Counted from the first letter of the stretch, positions 18,722 to 32,159 are shown. The stretch: DNA of 64,000 bases from Kineococcus endophyticus (GCF_040796495.1 NZ_JBFNQN010000003.1:306167-370166); one strand, 5' to 3'. Translations and numbers: made by a program. The notes: generated by a model from the sequence alone, not told the origin.

Positions 18722-19889
18722 CCGGGTCCACCACCAGCACGCTCTGCCTGCCCGCCACGCGCGTCAGGACGATCGTCGCGGGCCGGGACCCCTTGAGCGC
18801 CAGCTGCTTGCGCAACTGGTCGGGGTCGACGGCGGTCCCGCGCTTCTTGACGGTCAGCGCTCCGACGTCCAGGGAGCGCAGGTGCGCCCGCAGGCTCTTG
18901 AGCCCGAACGGCAGCACGTCCAGGACCCGGAACGAGCGGACGAGCGGGGAGGAGACCGCGTCGTCCGTCGTGACGTAGGCGATCGTCTCGTCGACGAGCC
19001 GGCCTCCGAGGTCGGCCGCGACGCGTCCGACGAGCCCGGCCCGGATGACCGCGCCGTCGGGTTCGTGCAGGAACCCGCCGACCGCGCCCACCTCGGCGTC
19101 GGGCAGGTCCACCGAGTCCAGGTCGACGGCGACACCGCCCCGCACCACCCGCGCGCTGCGCGCCACCCCCGGCCGGGCCAGCGGTCCGCACCACAGCGCG
19201 CACTCGACGACCTCGCCGTCGACGGAGGTCCACTGCGCCTCGGCGTCCGCGGGGACGAGCTCGTGGGGCAGGCCCGGCGCGAGCTTGGCCCCCGTCGCCG
19301 GGACCCGGGCGGCCGTCGCCAGCACGAACGACAGCGGCGGCGAGGTGGCCTCGGGGTCGAAGACGCGCCGCCCGCCCGACGTCCGGCGGGCCGGGTCGAA
19401 CCACGCGCCGTCGCCCTCGCCGAGCTCGCCGGTGATCCCGGCCGTGACGTCCTCGCAGCGGACGGCCACCCCGAGGTTGTGCGTGGCGACGGCGGCCGTG
19501 ACGGGGTCGGCGTCGACGGGCAGGACGGCGAGCCCCGCGTCGAGGAAGGCCAGGGAGTCCGCGCCGACGCCGCAACCGAGGTCGGCGACCCTCGCCACCC
19601 CCGCCGCGACGAAGCGGCGGGCGTGCTCGCGGGCGACGACGGCGCGGGTCGCCTGCTCGACACCGGCTGCGGTGAACAAAAGGTCTCGGGCCCGGTCGCC
19701 GAACTTCGCGGCCGCCTTCGCCCGCAGCCGCGACTGGGTCGTGGCCAGGGCGGCGAGGGCCGGGTCGTGGCCCGCGCGCCGCAGCCGGGTGGCCAGCGCG
19801 ACGGGGTCCTCACCGGCCGTCCCGGCCAGGGCGTCGAGGAGGGCGCGGCCCGCCGGGGACCGCAGGGCGTCGACGTCGGCGGTGTTCAC
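18714..19889 (-). CDS. Class I SAM-dependent methyltransferase with THUMP-like C-terminal domain
   Basis: A 391-residue protein. An N-terminal helical part (1-95, ending in [17 protein letters not shown]) precedes the Rossmann methyltransferase with SAM motif [16 protein letters not shown] (101-115), DADP after strand 2 and the catalytic-type motif [15 protein letters not shown]. The C-terminal third ends with [18 protein letters not shown] and [17 protein letters not shown], typical of the THUMP-like domain of this family. DPARR in place of NPPY argues for RNA or a small molecule rather than an adenine in DNA. Substrate unknown. It is divergent from groES, so its promoter lies among the CIRCE operators. 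Confidence 0.85.
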   Translation of the reverse strand: MNTADVDALRSPAGRALLDALAGTAGEDPVALATRLRRAGHDPALAALATTQSRLRAKAAAKFGDRARDLLFTAAGVEQATRAVVAREHARRFVAAGVARVADLGCGVGADSLAFLDAGLAVLPVDADPVTAAVATHNLGVAVRCEDVTAGITGELGEGDGAWFDPARRTSGGRRVFDPEATSPPLSFVLATAARVPATGAKLAPGLPHELVPADAEAQWTSVDGEVVECALWCGPLARPGVARSARVVRGGVAVDLDSVDLPDAEVGAVGGFLHEPDGAVIRAGLVGRVAADLGGRLVDETIAYVTTDDAVSSPLVRSFRVLDVLPFGLKSLRAHLRSLDVGALTVKKRGTAVDPDQLRKQLALKGSRPATIVLTRVAGRQSVLVVDPVS

Positions 19890-19919
19890 CCGGAGGATGC
19901 TCCCAGAGCCCCCCTGCGT

Positions 19920-19946
19920 CTGGCACTCGTCAGGGCTGAGTGCTAA
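19920..19946 (+). promoter_or_regulatory. CIRCE operator 1 overlapping the groES promoter
   Basis: CTGGCACTC, nine bases, GAGTGCTAA: close to the HrcA consensus TTAGCACTC-N9-GAGTGCTAA. Its right half runs into TAACGT (19944-19949), which with TGGCAC (19921-19926) and a 17-bp spacer makes a plausible promoter, so HrcA binding would block RNA polymerase directly. Confidence 0.9.
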
Positions 19947-19963
19947 CGTCTCGCGCAGCGTCG

Positions 19964-19990
19964 GTGGCACTCCCCGGGTGGGAGTGCCAA
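19964..19990 (+). promoter_or_regulatory. CIRCE operator 2 in the groES leader
   Basis: GTGGCACTC, nine bases, GAGTGCCAA, 44 bp (about four helical turns) downstream of operator 1 and on the same face of the helix. Slightly further from consensus than operator 1. Confidence 0.88.
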
Positions 19991-20094
19991 CGGGGCAGCG
20001 GCCGCCCGGAACCCGCGACGACGGTCGTCCGCTCCCCACCGTTCCGACCGTCCCGTACGCCAGTTCGCTGAAGCAGAAGGGGAGGGCCGCACCA

Positions 20095-20391
20095 GTGTCG
20101 GTCTCCATCACTCCGCTCGAGGACCGCATCGTCGTCAAGCCGCTCGACGCGGAGCAGACGACCGCTTCCGGTCTCGTCATCCCGGACACCGCCAAGGAGA
20201 AGCCCCAGGAGGGTGAAGTCCTGGCCGTGGGCCCGGGTCGCGTGGACGACAACGGCAACCGCGTGCCGGTCGACGTGGCCGTCGGCGACAAGGTCATCTA
20301 CTCCAAGTACGGCGGCACCGAGGTCAAGTACGGCGGCGACGAGCTGCTGATCCTCTCGGCGCGCGACGTCCTCGCCAAGGTCGCCAAGTAG
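20095..20391 (+). CDS. groES: Co-chaperonin GroES
   Basis: 98-residue lid of the GroEL chamber. It has [27 protein letters not shown] with the mobile loop, then [46 protein letters not shown] 20095 lies 14 bases after the AGGGGAGGG purine run, a rather long spacing, but earlier in-frame codons would add residues foreign to GroES. Two CIRCE operators control the promoter about 100 bases upstream. A perfect 18-bp inverted repeat separates it from groEL. Confidence 0.96.
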   Translation: MSVSITPLEDRIVVKPLDAEQTTASGLVIPDTAKEKPQEGEVLAVGPGRVDDNGNRVPVDVAVGDKVIYSKYGGTEVKYGGDELLILSARDVLAKVAK

Positions 20392-20406
20392 TCGACCAGA
20401 GGTCCT

Positions 20407-22094
<1,688 letters not shown>

Positions 22095-22112
22095 CCTCTC
22101 CTGAGGACCACG

Positions 22113-22150
22113 CGAAGGGCCCGGCTCCCCTGGGGGAGCCGGGCCCTTCG
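22113..22150 (+). terminator. Rho-independent type terminator after groEL
   Basis: Eighteen bases (22113-22130) pair perfectly with 22133-22150; the left arm begins CGAAGGGCCCGGC and the right arm ends CTTCG followed by TCGTT. It closes the chaperonin operon and also lies downstream of the convergent whiD gene. Confidence 0.85.
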
Positions 22151-22225
22151 TCGTTCCCAGCGGTGTCCCGGCCCACCGGCCGGTCCGTGCGCCGCACCAC
22201 ACCGCGCACGGGGTGGAGCAGGGCG

Positions 22226-22528
22226 TCAGCCGGCGATGCGCATCCCGCGGCGACGCTCGGTCGCGTAGACGGCTTCGCGGTCGTCCTCGGTCATGCCGCC
22301 CCACACGCCGTAGGGCTCGCGGACCTTCAGGGCGTGCTTGCGGCACTGCTCCAGGACGGGGCACCCACCGCAGATCGCCTGGGCGGCGGCGTCGCGGTTG
22401 CGGCGGGCGGGGCCACGCTCGCCCTCGGGGTGGAAGAAGAGGTTCGGGTCGGCTTCGCGGCAGGAACCGTCGAGCTGCCACTCCCAGACGTCGGCGACGG
22501 GTCCGGGGAGACGGGAGATCTCGGCCAT
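22226..22528 (-). CDS. whiD: WhiB-family iron-sulfur transcription factor, WhiD/WhiB3 type
   Basis: 100-residue Wbl protein. Four cysteines (23, 53, 56, 62) ligate a [4Fe-4S] cluster, the GVWGG turn is at 74-78, and a basic C-terminus (ATERRRGMRIAG) follows for DNA contact. The N-terminal RLPGPVADVWEWQLDG and FFHPEGERGPARRNRD match Streptomyces WhiD / Mycobacterium WhiB3 as I recall them, which control late sporulation or redox and lipid metabolism. Position beside groEL and upstream of bldM and guaB agrees with that orthology. Start ATG 22528 has GGAGCACACC upstream on its strand (AGCGAGGAGC). Confidence 0.92.
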   Translation of the reverse strand: MAEISRLPGPVADVWEWQLDGSCREADPNLFFHPEGERGPARRNRDAAAQAICGGCPVLEQCRKHALKVREPYGVWGGMTEDDREAVYATERRRGMRIAG

Positions 22529-22847
22529 GGTGGTGTGCTCCTCGCTGGGGGATCGTGCTGAGTGGCGGTGCGTCTGACCATGAAGCTACAACCGCGTCAG
22601 AAGTTGTTCAAGCCCCTGGGGGGAAGTCGTCCCCGATCGGGTCAGGATCCGGTCCCGGCCGGGCCGACGCCCGGGGGCCGGTCGCGTGGACAGCTCCCTG
22701 AACCAGGTGTGAACAAGGTGCAGAGATCCGGGGTCCCCGCCAGCCGAACGCCCCGGAACAACGCCGACCGTCCGTTGAACAACGCTGAACAGCATTGGCG
22801 CGGTGAGGTGAGTGGCGCGAGGCCACGCGCGGCGACAGACTCGTCCC
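22529..22847. promoter_or_regulatory. whiD-merR intergenic region with GAACAA repeats
   Basis: 319 bp without a gene. It holds direct copies of a GAAC(A/C)(A/G) word at 22700, 22711, 22756, 22777 and 22787 (the copies at 22756 and 22777 are the octamer GAACAACG), plus an inverted TTGTTC at 22604-22609. Spacings of 11, 21 and 10 bp are close to whole helical turns, as expected of a cooperatively bound regulator. At the right end CAGACT (22836-22841) lies six bases before the MerR ATG. The region is less GC-rich than its surroundings. Confidence 0.55.
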
Positions 22848-23969
22848 ATGCCGTCCGCTGTCGACCCCGCCGGTCGGGGTGCCTCTGCGCCGCCTGCACC
22901 GCGCATGACCCTCACCGTGGCCGCCGTCGCGCGCCGCCTCGGGGTCGCCCCCGCGACGCTGCGGACCTGGGACCGGCGCTACGGCCTCGGGCCGTCGGAG
23001 CACACCGCGGGAGCGCACCGGCGCTACTCCGCCTCCGACCTGGCCCGCCTGGTGGTCATGCGGCGTCTGACGTTGGAGGGCGTGGCTCCCGCCGAGGCCG
23101 CCCAGCTCGCTGCGACCACGGCCGTCGCCGACGGCGGGTTCGCCCTGGCCAGCGTCTCGACGATCCCGAGCGCGGTCATCGAGGCAGCCGTCACCGACGC
23201 CGCCGCCATCGCCGGTCCCGGCTCCGGTCTGGTCCCGCACGCCGGCACGAGCCCGCTCTCCGACACCGCGGACGTCGTGGAGGCGGCCGGCTCCGCGGAG
23301 GTCGCCGAGGCCGGGCGGCCCGACGAGTCCGAGGACGTCGAGGTGCGCCCCGCCGCGCGTTCGCACGAGCACGGCGGCGGCCGTCCCGCGCTCGACGAGG
23401 ACGACTGGGCCGTCGCGAGCCTGTCCGACCGCTTCGCCGACGAGGTCCGGGCCCGTGGGGTGGCCCGCGCCTGGGACGAGGTCCTCGGCCCCGCCTCGGC
23501 CGCCCGCGACGCCGCCATGCACGCCGCCGTCGCCCGGGCCCTGTCCGCGCTGCCCACGGCCGACGGGGAGCGCGCCGTCCTCCTCGCCGGGGCCGGCACC
23601 GCCGACGACCGCGACCGCACACCAGTCCTGCTCGCCGCCGCGGCCGCGCTGGCCGAGCAGGGCACGGGGGCCCGCAGCGTCGGGGACGGCGTCCCCGCGC
23701 GGATGCTCGCAGCCGCCGTCCGCCGCGTGCGGCCGCCGGCCCTGCTGCTCGTCGCGCCCGGCGCGACCTCGCGCGAGGACGTCCTGCCCGGCCTGGCCGA
23801 CGTCCTGCGGGTCCGTCCGGCACCGCTCGTGGTCGTCCTCGGCGGGGACGAGCTCGTGGCCGACCTGGAGCGGGCCCGCGGTCAGGCGCACGGCCCGGAG
23901 CGCGACCTGGTGCCGGTCGCGGGGCTGACCGCTGCCGTCGCCGCGTGCGCCGAGGCCGTCTCCGCCTGA
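22848..23969 (+). CDS. MerR-family regulator with Rossmann-like sensory domain
   Basis: 373-residue regulator. A winged MerR helix-turn-helix (LTVAAVARRLGVAPATLRTWDRRYGL, residues 22-47) is followed by a helical part, a low-complexity acidic linker (about 125-185) and a C-terminal domain with alternating hydrophobic strands (VLLAGAG, LLLVAPGA, LVVVLGGDE). The layout resembles B12-binding regulators such as CarH/LitR, but I see no DxHxxG cobalamin motif, so the ligand is probably something else. ATG 22848 is preferred because CAGACT lies six bases upstream; GTG 22812 and ATG 22905 are alternatives. It sits between whiD and bldM, suggesting a developmental or stress role. Confidence 0.82.
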   Translation: MPSAVDPAGRGASAPPAPRMTLTVAAVARRLGVAPATLRTWDRRYGLGPSEHTAGAHRRYSASDLARLVVMRRLTLEGVAPAEAAQLAATTAVADGGFALASVSTIPSAVIEAAVTDAAAIAGPGSGLVPHAGTSPLSDTADVVEAAGSAEVAEAGRPDESEDVEVRPAARSHEHGGGRPALDEDDWAVASLSDRFADEVRARGVARAWDEVLGPASAARDAAMHAAVARALSALPTADGERAVLLAGAGTADDRDRTPVLLAAAAALAEQGTGARSVGDGVPARMLAAAVRRVRPPALLLVAPGATSREDVLPGLADVLRVRPAPLVVVLGGDELVADLERARGQAHGPERDLVPVAGLTAAVAACAEAVSA

Positions 23970-24171
23970 GCCGACCAGCGGGACCGAGACCCTCTTCTAG
24001 AGGCCCTTAGCACGTCCGGCGTGCGCCGGTCCAGTCTTCTCCGGTCTTCGTCGCATCCGCTGCTCAGGTCGGGTCCGCGGCGTGCCGACAACTCTTCCGT
24101 GACGTGCAGGACGTGCGGCACAGCAGGGCCACGGACGGCCTTGCTCCACCCACACAGGGAAGAGGTTTGTG

Positions 24172-24783
24172 GTGGCAACGGTTTTGGTCTGCGATGACCT
24201 TCCGCTGGCCCGCGAGGCCATGCGACGCATGGTGGCGGCCGTCCCGGGCGTGACCCGCGTCGTGGGCGCGAGCTCGGGCGAGGAGGCTCTGCAGCGGTGG
24301 CCCGTGGAGCGGCCCTCGCTGGTGATCATGGACGTGCGGATGCCCGGCATCGGTGGCGTGGAAGCCGCCCGCCGCCTGCTCGCGCGTCACCCGGAGGCGA
24401 ACGTCCTCATGGCCACGATGGCCGAGGACGGCGACGGGGTGGCCCGCGCGGTCGCCGCCGGCGCGCGCGGCTACCTGGTCAAGGACGTGTCCCGCGAGGA
24501 GCTGGCCACGGCCGTCCTCCAGGCGCTGCAGGACGTCAGCCGCCGTCGTGGCGGCGGTCGCACCCGCGCCGTCCTCACCGGCCGCGCGCCGGTGCTGACG
24601 GAGCGGGAGCAGCAGGTGCTCGTCGGCATGAGCCGCGGGCGCAGCAACGCCGAGATCGGGCGCGAGCTGTTCCTGTCCGAGGACACGGTGAAGACGCACG
24701 CGCGGCGGCTGTTCCGCAAGCTCGAGGCGGCGGACCGTGCTCAGGCGGTGGCTGTGGGATTCCGCTGGGGTCTCGTACGGTAG
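24172..24783 (+). CDS. bldM: Response regulator, BldM type (LuxR/FixJ family)
   Basis: 203-residue orphan regulator: receiver domain (1-120) with acidic pair D8/D9, phospho-acceptor position D54 in VIMDVRMPG and Lys in YLVKD, then a LuxR helix-turn-helix (LTEREQQVLVGMSRGRSNAEIGREL and LSEDTVKTHARRLFRKL). The C-terminus AVAVGFRWGLVR and the whole HTH match Streptomyces BldM as I recall it, a key regulator of aerial growth that pairs with WhiI. No histidine kinase lies nearby. GTG 24172 is preferred over GTG 24169 because GAGG then stands six bases away and the start aligns with BldM. Confidence 0.9.
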   Translation: MATVLVCDDLPLAREAMRRMVAAVPGVTRVVGASSGEEALQRWPVERPSLVIMDVRMPGIGGVEAARRLLARHPEANVLMATMAEDGDGVARAVAAGARGYLVKDVSREELATAVLQALQDVSRRRGGGRTRAVLTGRAPVLTEREQQVLVGMSRGRSNAEIGRELFLSEDTVKTHARRLFRKLEAADRAQAVAVGFRWGLVR

Positions 24784-24787
24784 GCAG

Positions 24788-25746
24788 GTGAGCCCGGGGG
24801 GCGACGAGTCCGTCGATGCGCGCGGCGGCCGGTCCGACGCAGACACCCGACGCACGGACGTCGGACGTGACGGCGGTCGTGACGTCGGTGCCGCCGTCGT
24901 GCCCGACACCCCCCGGGTCGAACGGTCTCCGGGCCTGGCGGTCGACGGCGACCCCGGCCCCCTGGACGGACTGCGCGTCGACGCGCACCCCGGGGCCTCG
25001 GAGGACCTTCAGGTCGACGTCCCGTCCGCCGATCAGGACCTGGACGAGGACCAGGACCACGGGTCCGCGCAGGACTCTGCGCAGGACGACGACGACGAAG
25101 GGGGAGCGGGGACCCGGCACCCGGCGGGAAGGACGCAGGGTGTAACGCCCGGTCGCCCCACAGCGATGGACAGTTCGGAAGCCGGGGGGCTCCAGGCACT
25201 GGCGACTCGTGCCCTGTCAGGGGAACAGGGCGCTGTCGCCGACCTCCTGGCAGCGGTACGCCGCCTAGTACACCGTTACTGCCGGGCCAAGCTCGGGCGC
25301 CTGCCCGGAGCTGATCACGCCGCAGAGGATGCGGCACAGGAGGTGTGCATCGCCGTGCTGACGGCCCTGCCCCGCTACAAGGACACGGGACGCCCGTTCG
25401 AGGCGTTCGTGTACCGCATCGCGGCCAACAAGGTCGCCGACGCCCAGCGTGCCTCCTACCGCGCCCCGGTCCCGACCGACGACGTCCCCGACGCCGCCAC
25501 GGCCGAGCCGGGCCCCGAACAGCTGGCCCTCGACGCCTTCGACGCCCAGACCGTCGGCCGGTTGCTCGACACGCTGCCGCCCAAGCTGCGGGAGATCATC
25601 ACGCTGCGGGTGGGAGCGGGCATGTCGGCCGAGGAGACGGGCCGCGCCCTGGACATGACGGCCGGGGCCGTGCGCGTCGCCCAGCACCGCGCCATGCAGA
25701 AGCTGCGCAAGACCGCCCTCGAGGACGCCTCCCTGCAGGTGGCGCC

Positions 25747-25750
<4 letters not shown>
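24788..25750 (+). CDS. Alternative sigma factor of the SigD/ShbA group
   Basis: Small sigma-70-type factor. The core (from Met at 25166, 194 residues) has region 2 (DHAAEDAAQEVCIAVLTAL, RPFEAFVYRIAANKVADAQR) and region 4 (LPPKLREIITLRVGAGMSAEETGRAL, VRVAQHRAMQKLR). Its place between bldM and guaB matches mycobacterial sigD and Streptomyces shbA, the latter driving hrdB. The frame stays open upstream to GTG 24788, four bases after bldM; codon positions there keep the coding pattern (low G+C at position 2), so a 126-residue acidic Asp/Gly/Arg-rich extension is probably translated. Starting at 25166 is the conservative alternative. The stop overlaps the anti-sigma gene. Confidence 0.82.
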
Positions 25751-28798
<3,048 letters not shown>

Positions 28799-28806
28799 CC
28801 GACGGG

Positions 28807-28838
28807 CCCGGGTCGCGCGGACGGACGCGCGGCCCGGG
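28807..28838 (+). terminator. Hairpin between guaB and guaB3
   Basis: CCCGGG (28807-28812) and CGCGCG (28814-28819) pair with CGCGCG (28826-28831) and CCCGGG (28833-28838) around a 6-nt loop; the middle position is a U-G pair in RNA, giving a 13-bp stem. It ends six bases before the guaB3 -10 hexamer. Confidence 0.7.
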
Positions 28839-28855
28839 ACGGGTAGCCTGCTGCC

Positions 28856-29977
28856 GTGTCTGATATCGAGATCGGCCGCGGCAAGCGGGGGCGACGCGCC
28901 TACAGCTTCGACGACATCGCCGTCGTCCCTAGCCGTCGCACGCGCGACCCCGAGGACGTCTCCACGACGTGGCAGATCGACGCGTACCACTTCGACATCC
29001 CCGTGATGAGCGCGCCGATGGACTCCGTCGCCTCGCCCGCCACGGCCGTCGCGCTGGGGCAGCTCGGTGGGCTCGGCGTCCTCGACCTCGAGGGCCTGTG
29101 GACCCGCTACGAGGACCCCGAACCCCTCCTGGCCGAGATCGCCGGCCTGGACCCGGCCGTCGCCATCCCGCGCATGCAGGAGATCTACGCCGAACCGGTC
29201 AAGGCCGAGCTCATCACCAGCCGCCTCGCCGAGGTCCGGGCCTCGGGCGTGACCGTCGCGGGGGCCCTGTCCCCGCAGCGGACGCAGGAGTTCTGGAAGG
29301 TCGTCGTCGACGCCGGGGTCGACCTGTTCGTCATCCGCGGCACCACGGTGTCGGCCGAGCACGTCTCCGGCACGACCGAACCGCTGAACCTCAAGCGGTT
29401 CATCTACGAGCTCGACGTCCCCGTCGTCGTGGGCGGCGCGGCGGGCTACACCGCTGCGCTGCACCTGATGCGCACGGGCGCGGCCGGGGTCCTCGTCGGG
29501 TTCGGCGGGGGAGCGGCCCACACGACGCGCACCGCGCTGGGCATCCACGCGCCGATGGCCTCGGCCGTCGCCGACGTCGCGGCCGCGCGCCGCGACTACA
29601 TGGACGAGTCCGGCGGCCGGTACGTCCACGTCATCGCCGACGGCGGCGTCGGGACGTCCGGCGACATCGTCAAGGCCATCGCCTGCGGTGCGGACGCGGT
29701 CATGCTCGGCGCCGCCCTGGCCCGCGCCACCGAGGCTCCCGGCCGCGGCTGGCACTGGGGCCCGGAGGCCCACCACGCGGTGCTGCCGCGCGGCGAGCGC
29801 GTCCGCGTCGGCACGACGGCCCCGCTGGCGGAGATCCTCAACGGGCCCGGCCGGGTCGCCGACGGAACCACGAACCTCATGGGCGCGTTGCGACGGTCGA
29901 TGGCCACGACGGGGTACTCCGACCTCAAGGAGTTCCAGCGCATCGAGGTCGTCGTCTCGCCGTACCAGCCCGCCTGA
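28856..29977 (+). CDS. guaB3: GuaB3 family IMP dehydrogenase paralogue
   Basis: 373-residue IMPDH/GMP-reductase barrel lacking the CBS domains of GuaB. It contains SFDDIAVVPSRRTRDPEDVSTTW, DIPVMSAPMDSVASPA and GGRYVHVIADGGVGTSGDIVKAIACGADAVMLG. The loop equivalent to the catalytic GSICTTR of GuaB reads GGAAHTTR, so the Cys nucleophile appears to be His here. GuaB3 proteins follow guaB in actinobacteria and were assigned IMPDH activity in a cyanobacterium; the altered loop makes activity here uncertain. TAGCCT (28844-28849) six bases before GTG 28856 gives a leaderless start. Confidence 0.9.
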   Translation: MSDIEIGRGKRGRRAYSFDDIAVVPSRRTRDPEDVSTTWQIDAYHFDIPVMSAPMDSVASPATAVALGQLGGLGVLDLEGLWTRYEDPEPLLAEIAGLDPAVAIPRMQEIYAEPVKAELITSRLAEVRASGVTVAGALSPQRTQEFWKVVVDAGVDLFVIRGTTVSAEHVSGTTEPLNLKRFIYELDVPVVVGGAAGYTAALHLMRTGAAGVLVGFGGGAAHTTRTALGIHAPMASAVADVAAARRDYMDESGGRYVHVIADGGVGTSGDIVKAIACGADAVMLGAALARATEAPGRGWHWGPEAHHAVLPRGERVRVGTTAPLAEILNGPGRVADGTTNLMGALRRSMATTGYSDLKEFQRIEVVVSPYQPA

Positions 29978-29996
29978 CGCCCCCGCGAGGAGACCC

Positions 29997-30956
29997 GTGA
30001 GCCACCCGGACAGCACCCCCTGGACGCCCGACGCGATGGGCCGGCAGGAGGGGCGCACCGTCCTGGTGACCGGCGCGAACTCCGGGCTCGGGTTCCACGT
30101 CGCGACGGAGTTCGCCCGCCGCGGCGCCGACGTCCTGCTGGCCTGCCGCAACGCCGAGCGCGGCCGGGCCGCGGTGGCCCAGCTGCAGGCCGAGGTCCGC
30201 AACTCCGGGGTGGACCCGCAGGTCGAACTGGTCTCCCTCGACGTCGCCGACCTGGCCAGCGTGCGGCGTGCCGCCTCGGACGTCCTGCACCGCCGGTCGA
30301 GCATCGACGTGCTCGTCAACAACGCGGGCGTCATGGTGCCGCCGTTCGGCCGGACCGTGGACGGCTTCGAGACGCAGGTCGGGACGAACCACCTCGGCCA
30401 CTTCGCCCTCACCGGGCTGCTGCTGCCGGCGCTGCTCGCCGGCGGCGGGGGCCGCGTGGTGAGCGTGGCGAGCGTGGCCCACAAGTTCGGCCGGCTGAAC
30501 CGCGAGAACTACCAGAGCGAGCGCAGCTACCAGAAGTGGCTGGCGTACGGGCAGTCGAAGCTGTCGAACCTGCTGTTCGCCTTCGAGCTGCAGCGTCGCG
30601 CGATCGCGGTCGGCGCGCCCCTGGTGTCCGTGGCGGCCCACCCGGGGCTGTCCGACACGAACCTGTGGAAGATGACCCCGCTGGGCGGCAACCGCGTGGG
30701 CGAGGCGTTCGCCCAGGTGCTGGGCCGGGCCGTCGGGCAGTCCGCGGCCCTCGGCGCCTGGCCGCTGCTGCGCGCCGCGACGGACCCCGGGGTCGTGGGC
30801 GGGGAGTACTTCGGCCCGGGCGGGCGGCAGGAGTGGCGGGGCTTTCCCGTGCTGGTCCCCGCCAACCCCCACGCCTACGACACCTCGGACGCCGCGTGGC
30901 TGTGGGCCCGCTCGGTCGAGTGGACGGGTGTCGACCCGACCGAGCTCAGCGCCTGA
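29997..30956 (+). CDS. Short-chain dehydrogenase/reductase, retinol-dehydrogenase-like
   Basis: 319-residue NAD(P)-dependent oxidoreductase. The dinucleotide site TVLVTGANSGLGFHVA (near residue 22), acidic LDVADL, the NNAGVM strand, the catalytic Ser in VVSVASVAHKFG and YGQSKLSN with Tyr and Lys are all present. The long C-terminal part with HPGLSDTNLW and EYFGPGG is typical of the SDR subgroup annotated as retinol dehydrogenase/protochlorophyllide-reductase-like. It follows guaB3 by 19 bases with GAGGAG before GTG 29997, so it may be co-transcribed. Substrate unknown. It ends three bases from the convergent MFS gene. Confidence 0.9.
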   Translation: MSHPDSTPWTPDAMGRQEGRTVLVTGANSGLGFHVATEFARRGADVLLACRNAERGRAAVAQLQAEVRNSGVDPQVELVSLDVADLASVRRAASDVLHRRSSIDVLVNNAGVMVPPFGRTVDGFETQVGTNHLGHFALTGLLLPALLAGGGGRVVSVASVAHKFGRLNRENYQSERSYQKWLAYGQSKLSNLLFAFELQRRAIAVGAPLVSVAAHPGLSDTNLWKMTPLGGNRVGEAFAQVLGRAVGQSAALGAWPLLRAATDPGVVGGEYFGPGGRQEWRGFPVLVPANPHAYDTSDAAWLWARSVEWTGVDPTELSA

Positions 30957-30959
30957 GGC

Positions 30960-32159
30960 TCACCGCTTGAGCGGGGCCGCCACGGCGGTCACCGCCAGCA
31001 GCGCGCCGGCCACCGCGACGACGCCGAACCCTGCGGCGGGGCCGGCGTGCTCGGCGAAGGCCCCGCCGAGGGAGGCCCCGGCCGCGACGCCGAGCACGAC
31101 GCCGGAGTTCAGCAGCGCCATGAGGAACGCCCCGCGTTCGGCCGGCACGAGCCGCGCCGCCACCGTGTTGACGGTCACCAGGGCGGGGCCGATGAACAGC
31201 CCCATGACGAGGACGGCGCCCGTCAGGGCCCCGAGGTGGGTGGCCGTCGCGGCCATCAACCCCGCCCCGACGAGCAGGCCGAGCCCGCAGGCGACCCAGC
31301 GGGCCCGCAGGCCGAACCGCTCGGGCAGGAGCACGAGGCAGACGGTCGTCGCGGTGGACCCGATCGCGGAGACGGCGTAGACGAGCGAGCCCAGCGAGGG
31401 CGAGCCGATCCGTTCCGCCGCAGCGGTGACGCCGGTCTGGGTCGCCCCGAACGTCGCGCCCATGCAGACCATGGCCAGGACGGGGACGACGACGATCCAC
31501 GGCACCCGGACGTGCGGACGCGTCGTGTCGCGCGGGACGGGGGCGGTGTGCCGGTGGCTGCGGTGGCAGGCGAACGCGGTGACGAACACCGAGGTGAGGG
31601 CGGCCGACGCCAGCAGCGCGGCGGCCGGGTTCCCCAGGACGCCGACGACCCCGACGAGGGCGGGGCCGAGGATGAACGCGGCCTCGTCGATGGTGCCCTC
31701 GGCGGCGAAGGCGGTCGACAGGTCGTCGCGGTCGGACGTCATCCGCAGCCACCGGGCGCGGGAGAACCCGCTGACCGAGGGCAGCGTCAGCCCGACACCG
31801 GCCGCGGCCGCCAGCACGACGGGCGTCCCGGCCGCGCCGAGCGCGGTGAACAGCCCGGCGAGGGCCAGCAGGTGCAGGACGACCACGGTGAGCAGGACGG
31901 TGCGCTGCCCGCGGCGGTCGGCGAACCAGCCGACGACCGGGACGCCGAGCGCCTCACCGATCGCGGCGGACGCGCTGGCCAGGCCGCCGACGGCCACCGA
32001 GCCGCTCGAGGCCGTGACGAGCCCCAGGACGGCCAGGGGCACCATCGTGATGGGCAGGCGCCCCAGCGCCGTCACGGGGAGGTAGGCCGGTCCGGCGATC
32101 TGCGGCAGCCGCGCGTAGCGCGAACGCAGGCCGGTGGCAGGGGTGGTGGTCGTGCTCAC
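30960..32159 (-). CDS. MFS transporter, drug-efflux-like
   Basis: 399-residue twelve-helix carrier. The loop GWFADRRGQRTVLLT (near residue 82) is the MFS motif A between helices 2 and 3. The second half begins near 205 after a short cytoplasmic loop (HRSHRHTAPVPRDTTRPH). The pattern resembles multidrug or sugar efflux carriers of the DHA1 type; the substrate cannot be named. Start GTG 32159 begins VSTTTTPATG. It lies upstream of, and in the same orientation as, no close partner: the ABC exporter ends 74 bp away on the same strand. Confidence 0.87.
   Translation of the reverse strand: MSTTTTPATGLRSRYARLPQIAGPAYLPVTALGRLPITMVPLAVLGLVTASSGSVAVGGLASASAAIGEALGVPVVGWFADRRGQRTVLLTVVVLHLLALAGLFTALGAAGTPVVLAAAAGVGLTLPSVSGFSRARWLRMTSDRDDLSTAFAAEGTIDEAAFILGPALVGVVGVLGNPAAALLASAALTSVFVTAFACHRSHRHTAPVPRDTTRPHVRVPWIVVVPVLAMVCMGATFGATQTGVTAAAERIGSPSLGSLVYAVSAIGSTATTVCLVLLPERFGLRARWVACGLGLLVGAGLMAATATHLGALTGAVLVMGLFIGPALVTVNTVAARLVPAERGAFLMALLNSGVVLGVAAGASLGGAFAEHAGPAAGFGVVAVAGALLAVTAVAAPLKR

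Noticed and set aside
16773..19889. A terpenoid biosynthetic cluster around the toroid protein, GNAT and methyltransferase
   Set aside because: No prenyl diphosphate synthase, oxidase or true cyclase motif; the neighbours are a RimI fusion and a THUMP-like RNA-type methyltransferase.
22848..23969. A light-sensing B12-dependent CarH-type regulator
   Set aside because: Domain order is similar, but the cobalamin-binding DxHxxG motif is not visible and no carotenoid or photolyase genes are nearby.
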